The notes below the pieces were generated by a model. That model worked only from the letters and a program-made list of their open reading frames with translations. It was not told where the DNA came from and searched no databases. Positions 58,172-64,000 of a DNA stretch of 64,000 bases are shown piece after piece (position 1 is the stretch's first letter; each line of letters starts with the position of its first letter). Origin of the DNA: Leifsonia shinshuensis. GTDB taxonomy: Bacteria > Actinomycetota > Actinomycetes > Actinomycetales > Microbacteriaceae. Both the position numbers and the translations under genes were made by a program. The stretch spans positions 1,612,001 to 1,676,000 of the forward strand of contig NZ_CP043641.1 of assembly GCF_014217625.1 (NCBI RefSeq), written 5' to 3'.

Positions 58172-59341
58172 CTATGGGCGATGCGCCGGAGTGCGCCCGT
58201 TCACGTCCTGGAGGATCTCGAGATACTCCCCCGCGCGACCGGGCCAGGTCCACGCCTCGGCCGCCTCTGCGGTCCAGCGCGGTCTGGGGCGGTCGAGCGC
58301 AGCAGCCATGGCAGTCGCCAGCGCGTCGTCGGCGAGTGACTCCACGAGGTGCACAGGTGCTCCGGCAGCGTCGAGCGCTGTCACGCCGGCCAGCGGGTAG
58401 GTCACGATCTGCGCGCCGCTCGCCGCTGCTTCGATCAACGTCGTCTGAAAACCTTCGGAGAGTGTGCTCGGGTTCACCAGCACCGCTCCCGCGAGTTCGT
58501 GCATCACGGCCTCCTGCGAGATCCGGCCGCGGAACTCGACGCGGTCGGCGATCCCGAGGCCTGCGGCTGCTGCGACGAGGGAATCCCGCTGCGGTCCGTC
58601 GCCCACGATGACCAGGCGTGATCCCGGGTGGTCGGCGGCGATCCGCGCGAATGCCGCGATGGCGCGGTCGGCGCCCTTCCCGGCGACGAGCCGGCCGACG
58701 ACGACGAAGTCCGGCTTGTGGGGCGGCTCGTGCGGCTCCACCGGCGGGACCGCGGTGGCGTTGTAGAAGATCCGCGCGTCGACGCCGGCGAGCCTGCTCA
58801 CGAACGCGACGACGCGCTCGGAGACGCCGAGCACGCGGTCGGCCTGGCGCAGCGCGCGCCGGCCGAACGTGACATCGACCAGCCTGCTCGCCACGCCGAC
58901 CACCAGGGGGACTCCCGCGACGAAGTCGGACCCGTGCTCCGTGTGCACGACGGGGACCCGGAGGGAGCGGGCCGTGGCGATGCCCTTCCAGGTCATCGGG
59001 AAGAACCGAGTCTGGGTGGAGACGATCGTGATGCCGTCACCGCGCAGCCGAGCGGCCGCACGGCGATATGCCGCGCGCTTCGGGAATGCGAACACGCCCC
59101 CGACCGACGGCCCCTGCGGGATCCGGATGACCCTGATGCCGTGCTCCATCGTCTCGGACTCCGCGTCGGACAGGGTCAGCACCGTGGCGCGGTGCCCGCG
59201 CCGGACGATTTCCCGCGCCAGCGAGGCGACGTGGACTTCGACGCCGCCGACCCGCGGCGGGTAGTTGTTGACCACGAAGAGCACGTGCTGAGTCGCGGCA
59301 GCCTCCGTCTGAGGCGATGCCGAGTTCATCGATGATGTCAC
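58172..59341 (-). CDS. Glycosyltransferase family 4
   Basis: A 389-residue GT-B enzyme. VVNNYPPRVGGVEVHVASLAREIVRRGH is the N-terminal Rossmann half. DFVVVGRLVAGKGADRAIAAFARIA and VNPSTLSEGFQTTLIEAAASGAQIVTY carry the GT4 sugar-nucleotide site with the E-x7-E pair (SEGFQTTLIEAA). It adds a sugar while retaining configuration. The start is GTG at 59341 (TATAGC eight bases upstream); an ATG at 59329 with AGGTGA before it is a serious alternative. It is divergent from the flippase. Confidence 0.9.
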   Translation of the reverse strand: MTSSMNSASPQTEAAATQHVLFVVNNYPPRVGGVEVHVASLAREIVRRGHRATVLTLSDAESETMEHGIRVIRIPQGPSVGGVFAFPKRAAYRRAAARLRGDGITIVSTQTRFFPMTWKGIATARSLRVPVVHTEHGSDFVAGVPLVVGVASRLVDVTFGRRALRQADRVLGVSERVVAFVSRLAGVDARIFYNATAVPPVEPHEPPHKPDFVVVGRLVAGKGADRAIAAFARIAADHPGSRLVIVGDGPQRDSLVAAAAGLGIADRVEFRGRISQEAVMHELAGAVLVNPSTLSEGFQTTLIEAAASGAQIVTYPLAGVTALDAAGAPVHLVESLADDALATAMAAALDRPRPRWTAEAAEAWTWPGRAGEYLEILQDVNGRTPAHRP

Positions 59342-59407
59342 CTGACTACGCTATAGGAGGCGCACGCGCTCCGAACCCACCACCCGACCGAAAGGAAGCC
59401 GACGCCT

Positions 59408-60664
59408 GTGACAGAGGATCTCCCCGCCGAGAGCTCCTGGTTCAAGATGACGACCTGGCTCCTCTTCGCGAACCTGTTCCGCAATCTCGGCCTGATCGCC
59501 ATCCTCGTCCTGCTGGCGCGGTTCACGAACAGCGAAAGCGTCGGGCACTACTCGCTCGCGCTCGCCATCAACACGCCGATCTTCACGTTCGCGGAGTTCG
59601 GCATGCGGACGGTCTACTTGACGCTGCAGCGCGAGTACCGCTTCTCGTCGTACATCGCCGTCCGGGTGTCCATGATCGGCGGCGCGTTCGTCGTCGGCGC
59701 GATCGTGTCGTTGTTCTTCCCGCTGGAGATCGGCGTCTCGATCGTGCTCGTCGCCGCCGTGAAGTTCATGGACTCGCTGTCCGACCTGTTCTCCGCTCCA
59801 CTGCAGAAGTACAACGCGGCAGAGAAGATCATGCGGGGCTATCTGGTTGGCGCCATCCTCGGAACGGCGGTGGTGGCAGTCGCCCTCTGGCAGACCCGCA
59901 GCCTCAACGCGGCGCTGGCCTCCCTGCTGGTCGTGTCGACCATCGTGGCGATCATCATGTGGCGGCCGGCGCACAAGCTCGTCCGGGTGGCGGAGCGCGA
60001 CCTGGAGCCCAGCCCGCGACGCACGGAGCTCACCGAGATCGTCCGTGCCGGGCTTCCGACCGGGGTCTCGTGGGCGATGCTCTCCCTCGTGGCCACCATG
60101 CCGCAGTACTTCCTCGCCCCCACGCACGGCCCGACCGAGGTCGGCCGGTTCGCCATCATCCTGTACGTGCTCGCCGCCGTCGAGCTCTTCCTCAACGCGC
60201 TCTCCCAGTCGTGGATCCCGACTGCGCGGGAACGCTGGTCGGCGGGCGAGAGCGTCGGCCACTTCGCGCGCGCCGTCACCGTCGTCTCGGCTCGCTGGAC
60301 CGCCTTCTTCATCCCGCTGACGATCGTGGGCGTCGCTGCGATGTGGTTCCTGATGCCGCTCGTGTTCGGGCCGGTGTACACGATGTCCCTCGGCGAGCTC
60401 ATCCCGCTCGCCGTGTGCATCCTGTCCACCCCTGCGGTGTTCTTCGGCGCGATCGGCCTGACCGTGCGCAACCTGTACGCCGAGGGCATCATCCTGAGCG
60501 CCGCGGCCGCCATCACCAGCTTCGTGCTGTGCGCCGTGATCATCCCCGGCTACGGCGTCGAGGGCGCGCTCTGGGCGACCTTCGGCGCCTACGGGGTGCG
60601 GGCGATCACCGCGTTCGTCATCCTCTTCCGCAGCCGGCGGCTGCCGGCGACGGCCACCGCCTGA
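59408..60664 (+). CDS. Oligosaccharide flippase (Wzx/MOP family)
   Basis: A 418-residue membrane protein with about 12 segments. The N-terminal LLFANLFRNLGLIAILVLLARFTNSESVGHYSLALAINTP has the L-A-x-x-L-x-x-E-x-x-G-x-Y-like string of the polysaccharide transporter family. It would flip lipid-linked repeat units to the outside for the two ligase/polymerase-like proteins. GTG is preceded by AAGGAAG. A hairpin spans its stop codon. Confidence 0.9.
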   Translation: MTEDLPAESSWFKMTTWLLFANLFRNLGLIAILVLLARFTNSESVGHYSLALAINTPIFTFAEFGMRTVYLTLQREYRFSSYIAVRVSMIGGAFVVGAIVSLFFPLEIGVSIVLVAAVKFMDSLSDLFSAPLQKYNAAEKIMRGYLVGAILGTAVVAVALWQTRSLNAALASLLVVSTIVAIIMWRPAHKLVRVAERDLEPSPRRTELTEIVRAGLPTGVSWAMLSLVATMPQYFLAPTHGPTEVGRFAIILYVLAAVELFLNALSQSWIPTARERWSAGESVGHFARAVTVVSARWTAFFIPLTIVGVAAMWFLMPLVFGPVYTMSLGELIPLAVCILSTPAVFFGAIGLTVRNLYAEGIILSAAAAITSFVLCAVIIPGYGVEGALWATFGAYGVRAITAFVILFRSRRLPATATA

Positions 60665-60683
60665 GCACAGCCCAGGCGGTGGC
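60653..60683. terminator. Hairpin between convergent flippase and GH25 genes
   Basis: GCCACCGCCTG (60653-60663) pairs perfectly with CAGGCGGTGGC (60673-60683) around a nine-base loop. The first arm includes the flippase stop region. The GH25 stop lies nine bases away on the other strand. There is no U-run; it probably serves both genes. Confidence 0.7.
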
Positions 60684-60691
60684 GGCGTGGA

Positions 60692-63388
60692 TCAGCGGTA
60701 CGCGCCCCAGGACGTCCCGTTCAGCATCGGCGAGGCGAACGCGGGCTGGCCGGGGGCTCCCGCCTTGCCTGTCCCCTCGTAGAACGACGCGCTGCCGTTC
60801 GACTGGAACGCGAACAGGTCCGACGTGCCGTTGCCGTCGAGGTCGCCCGGGCTGGTGACCGTCTGGAAGATCGACCAGCCCGTCCCGATCCGGTACGGCG
60901 TGCCGAAGACGGCTCCCCCGGCCGAGCTGCCGGTGCCCGGGTACATCCAGAGCGTGCCGTCCGTCTTGCGGATGATCACGTCCGGCTTGCCGTCGCCGTC
61001 GAAGTCGCGCGGAGCGATGATCTCCATGGCGCCGGGGGCGGACTGCGAGACTGTCACGCCCGCGTTGTATCCCTGGTGCGTCGAGTCGATCACACCCGTT
61101 CCGCTGTAGAGCACGAGGGTGCCGTCCGAGCGGTACGCGAGCAGGTCGGCCTTGCCATCGCCGGTGACATCGCCGACGCCCTGGACGCCCGCGAGCGTGT
61201 TCCAGCCCCAGCCGACCTGGATGCCGGCCCGGTAGCCCGTGTCCGTGGCGCTCACGGTGCCGGTGCCGGCGTAGAACCAGAGCGTGCCGTCCGGTTTGAT
61301 GCCGAGGAGGTCGGGCTTGCCGTCGCCGTTCAGGTCACCGGCCGCGATGATCTTGCTGTAGATGTTCCAGCCCCAGCCGATCTTGGTGGCCGGCCCGAAC
61401 GAGGGATTGGAGCCGCCGGTTCCCGCCCTCAGCCACAGCGTCCCGTCCGACGCCTCGGTCAGCATGTCCGGCTTTCCGTCGCCGTTGAAGTCGCCCGGCG
61501 CGACCGTCTGTGCGATCGTCGTCCAGACCCCGCCACCCGGTTGAGCGCTCGTGTAGCCCTCGGCGCGCATCCGGGAGCCCTTGATAAGGTAGAGGTTGCC
61601 GCTGAGGTTCCGGTCGAGGAGGTCGGGAATGCCGTCACCGTCGAGATCGCCCGGCGTCGCGAAGACATCGGTCGGCGAGGCTCCCGGGATCGACATCGCC
61701 ACTCCGGGCTTGTAGTACCCGTTCGCCGCTCCGGCGCCCGCGTAGTAGGTCGCCGCGCCGTTCGAGTCGATGCCGATGACATCCGGCTTGCCGTCGCCGT
61801 TGAGGTCGCCGATGCCGAGCAGCGTCTGGAAGACGTTCCAGCTCGTGCCGATCTGGACAGGAGCGCTGAATGTGCCGCCGGAGGTCACCGTCCCGGTCGA
61901 CTCGATCAGCCACAGCGTCCCGTCCGTCTTGCGGGCGAGCAGGTCGCGCTTGCCGTCGCCGGCGAAGTCGCCGACGGCCGTGATGTCCTGGTATACGTTC
62001 CATCCGTTGGCGACCTGGACCCCGGCGTTGTAGCCCTCGGCTCCGCCGACGCCGGCGTTCCCGGTGCCGGTGTACACGAACACGGAGCCGTCAGGACGCC
62101 GGGCCACAAGGTCCGGCTTGCCGTCCCCGTTGAGATCGCCGACTCCGACGAGCGCGTTGTAGACCCCCCAGCCGGTGCCGATCTGGACGGCAGGCGCGTA
62201 GCCCGGGTCGTTGTAGCTCGTCGCCGAGCCCGTTCCGGCGTAGAACCAGAGCGTCCCGTCCGACCGCCGCGCGATGAAGTCCGGTTTGCCGTCGCCGTTG
62301 AAGTCGCCGACGCCGATCAGCGGACTGGGCAGCGGCTGCACGTTCGGTCCATTGGACGCCAAAGCCGCGAGGTCGGCCACCGTACCGTTGAACGTGTCCT
62401 GGTCGCCGGGGAACACCCCGGAGTCGGCGTACTGCCACATCGTGTAGTTCGACCACCCGGCGGGAAGGGTTCCGGCTCCGGATGAGATGTTGCTCGGGTA
62501 GCGCGCGATGAAGAGCGGGTTCGCCCCGAAGCTGCCGTCGTTGCCCGTACACCGCGTCCACCAGTCGGTCGTCGAGTAGATCGCCGGCAGCCTGCCGACG
62601 CGGGCGAGCACGGTGTTGGAGAAGTCCCGAATCCAGTTCACCATCGCGGCGCCGGCCATGCCGTAGCAGGTGTCGCCGTACGGGTTGTACTCGATGTCGA
62701 GGAGCGGGGGCAGCGTACGGCCGTCGTTGAGCCAGCCGCCGCCGTTGTTCACGAAGTAGTTGGCCTGGGCGGCGCCGGAGGACGTGTTGGGCGTCGCGAA
62801 ATGGTAGGCGCCGCGAATGAGGCCGGCGGCGTAGGAGTCGTTGTACTGCTCGCTGAACTGGCTGCTGACGTAGTCCGTGCTCTCGGTGGCCTTCGTGTAG
62901 GCGAACTTGGCGCCGTTGTTGGCGATCGTGGTCCAGTCGGAGCGAGTGAGCGTCTGCCAGCCGCTCACGTCGAGCCCGGGGACTCCCGGCGGGAACTGGC
63001 TCGCGAGCGGCGCGGTCAGCGCGAAGCTGCGCGCGCCGGGGGCGGGCGTGCTCACCGCACTGGGGTCGTTCGCGGCGATGGTGGATCCCATGGAGTGGTT
63101 GCCCGCCGCGTTCATCGTGGCGAGCGAGGGGTCCGTGTTCGAGGCGGACGGCGCCGGAGTCGATGTGGCTGACGGGCTGGGCGACGCTGTCGGCGACGGG
63201 GACGGGGAGGCGGTCGCCGCCGCAGGAGTCGCCGCGGGGGTGGCCGCTGGGGTCGCCGCGGGAGCCGTCGTCGCCGCGCGGGCGGGCAGTCCTCCGTCCG
63301 CGCCCATGCTGCCGAGCGCGACGGCGGTGGCGATGACGAGCAGGAGGGCCGTCGTTCGTGAAGAGGGCAGGATGTGGCGTCCGCGCAT
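60692..63388 (-). CDS. Secreted GH25 muramidase with ten FG-GAP/VCBS repeats
   Basis: An 898-residue exported protein. A signal peptide (MRGRHILPSSRTTALLLVIATAVALG) precedes a 60-residue Ala/Pro/Ser linker. A GH25 lysozyme domain follows (GLDVSGWQTLTRSDW ... FAYTKATEST ... LLDIEYNPYGDTCYG; Asp and Asp-x-Glu catalytic positions conserved). The C-terminal 500 residues hold ten GD-hNGDGKPD-type calcium-binding repeats predicted to form a seven-to-ten-bladed propeller. It should cut peptidoglycan at the cell surface or outside. AAGGAG is seven bases before the ATG. Confidence 0.93.
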   Translation of the reverse strand: MRGRHILPSSRTTALLLVIATAVALGSMGADGGLPARAATTAPAATPAATPAATPAAATASPSPSPTASPSPSATSTPAPSASNTDPSLATMNAAGNHSMGSTIAANDPSAVSTPAPGARSFALTAPLASQFPPGVPGLDVSGWQTLTRSDWTTIANNGAKFAYTKATESTDYVSSQFSEQYNDSYAAGLIRGAYHFATPNTSSGAAQANYFVNNGGGWLNDGRTLPPLLDIEYNPYGDTCYGMAGAAMVNWIRDFSNTVLARVGRLPAIYSTTDWWTRCTGNDGSFGANPLFIARYPSNISSGAGTLPAGWSNYTMWQYADSGVFPGDQDTFNGTVADLAALASNGPNVQPLPSPLIGVGDFNGDGKPDFIARRSDGTLWFYAGTGSATSYNDPGYAPAVQIGTGWGVYNALVGVGDLNGDGKPDLVARRPDGSVFVYTGTGNAGVGGAEGYNAGVQVANGWNVYQDITAVGDFAGDGKRDLLARKTDGTLWLIESTGTVTSGGTFSAPVQIGTSWNVFQTLLGIGDLNGDGKPDVIGIDSNGAATYYAGAGAANGYYKPGVAMSIPGASPTDVFATPGDLDGDGIPDLLDRNLSGNLYLIKGSRMRAEGYTSAQPGGGVWTTIAQTVAPGDFNGDGKPDMLTEASDGTLWLRAGTGGSNPSFGPATKIGWGWNIYSKIIAAGDLNGDGKPDLLGIKPDGTLWFYAGTGTVSATDTGYRAGIQVGWGWNTLAGVQGVGDVTGDGKADLLAYRSDGTLVLYSGTGVIDSTHQGYNAGVTVSQSAPGAMEIIAPRDFDGDGKPDVIIRKTDGTLWMYPGTGSSAGGAVFGTPYRIGTGWSIFQTVTSPGDLDGNGTSDLFAFQSNGSASFYEGTGKAGAPGQPAFASPMLNGTSWGAYR

Positions 63389-63486
63389 CGTCGCTCCTTT
63401 ATGGGCTGGTCGGTCGGGATCGGATGCGGCCGACGGCGAGAGCGCGTCGGGGACCGGGTCACGTCCTCGATCACCGGCTCCAGCCA

Positions 63487-63514
63487 AGGCTAAACGGTGA
63501 GACCGCAATGTCTA
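63487..63514 (-). promoter_or_regulatory. Candidate promoter of the GH25 gene
   Basis: On the minus strand TAGACA (63514-63509) and TAGCCT (63492-63487) are separated by 16 bases, about 100 bases before the ATG. The match is moderate, but these are the only AT-rich boxes in the 214-base gap. Confidence 0.5.
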
Positions 63515-63602
63515 CCCCAGCGCCTCAGCGCGTCGGAAGGTGAGAGATCACTCAGCCGTCGGCGGAGGGCCGGCAGCGGGGCTCCCGTCGCGCAGGACTC
63601 CT

Positions 63603-64000
63603 CTACAGAGCTTCGACGGGCCGCAGCTCCTCGTGCGGCTCCGGCGCCGTCCCGTCGACGCGCCGGCGGCCGATGCGGAAGCGCGCCTCCGGGCTGAACT
63701 CCAGGAGCGCGAGCACCAGCGCGCCCGCGAACGCGACCGAGCCGATGGCCCAGGCCCACATCGGCGAGAGCGAGATCGGCCACCACCACTCGACGTGGGA
63801 GCTGAGGTTGAAGCCGGGCACGTCCGTGCCCGTGACGTAGCGGCGGATGTTCTCGTGCAGCGCGATCGAGTTCGCGACGGCGAGGCTCACCACGATCGCC
63901 CACCACTGGACACGGGTCAGCCGGAAGACCGTGCCGCCCACCTGCCAGAGGGCGACGGCGAGCAGGACCATGATCAGCGGGGTGAGGTACCGCGGCTGGA
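63603..64000 (-). CDS. C-terminal part of a multi-segment membrane protein (possibly DUF2142 type)
   Basis: The gene enters from the right edge, so only the last 130 or so residues are seen. There are three hydrophobic segments (LTPLIMVLLAVALWQV; WWAIVVSLAVANSIAL; WAWAIGSVAFAGALVLALLEF) and a short basic-acidic cytoplasmic tail. PRYLTPLIM resembles the G-R-Y-x-x-P-L string near the C-terminus of DUF2142 membrane proteins found in polysaccharide clusters. That is a weak hint only. An internal ATG at 63971 is not the likely start because the frame is open to the edge. Confidence 0.6.
   Translation of the reverse strand, partial: QPRYLTPLIMVLLAVALWQVGGTVFRLTRVQWWAIVVSLAVANSIALHENIRRYVTGTDVPGFNLSSHVEWWWPISLSPMWAWAIGSVAFAGALVLALLEFSPEARFRIGRRRVDGTAPEPHEELRPVEAL

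Overview
The window is high-GC actinobacterial chromosome, most like a Leifsonia-type member of the Microbacteriaceae. The reasons are a mycothiol-type sigma/anti-sigma pair, two WhiB proteins, MtrA-MtrB-LpqB, PdtaS, and gene order that follows the Mycobacterium tuberculosis Rv3219-Rv3260 and Rv3689-Rv3695 blocks (recalled, not searched). There are no phage genes, insertion sequences, CRISPR arrays, rRNA genes or tRNA genes that I can recognise. About 64 protein genes fill nearly all of it, and no gap between genes exceeds about 235 bases.

Layout. 1-3830: a truncated sulfatase, a HAD hydrolase, a DHA2 drug-type exporter and a VOC protein. 3903-7907: the RsrA/SigR redox pair divergent from aroA-rsgA, then a peroxiredoxin. 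7917-10974: an MFS exporter divergent from its TetR regulator, with clear operators, then an acetate-family transporter. 11018-16812: a leftward oligopeptide/dipeptide ABC operon headed by a DUF1684 gene. 16849-20221: a small membrane protein, whiB1, pdtaS and an Rv3235-like gene. 20317-29165: the leftward set mtrA-mtrB-lpqB-comF-hpf-secA, which links envelope sensing, ribosome hibernation and protein export. 29396-37208: a seven-gene set of membrane protein, DUF4129, DUF4350, MoxR ATPase, DUF58, and then SpoIIM and RDD proteins.

37261-47620: a cyclase-family enzyme, GNAT, ahcY, phosphomannomutase, DUF3499, a zincin-fold protein, DUF5719, a very large glycosyltransferase and whiB2. 47806-64000: sugar-nucleotide and surface-polysaccharide genes, including two galE, manA, two O-antigen-ligase-like proteins in tandem, four glycosyltransferases, a DUF2304 partner, a flippase, and a secreted GH25 muramidase with ten FG-GAP/VCBS repeats.

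The most interesting non-coding signals are two families of intergenic inverted repeats. One is a 13-17 bp palindrome built on ATTCGT-S-ACGAAT: five copies form a 35/40-base alternating array between DUF58 and SpoIIM, and two more lie 40 bases apart between the VOC gene and rsrA. The other is a long hairpin with arms GGGCACGTAAACGCCCC, at two places in opposite orientation. There is also a strong pattern of genes whose start codon lies 6-8 bases after a TANNNT box, which predicts widespread leaderless transcription. Start sites were chosen from Shine-Dalgarno sites or such -10 boxes and are less certain than stops.
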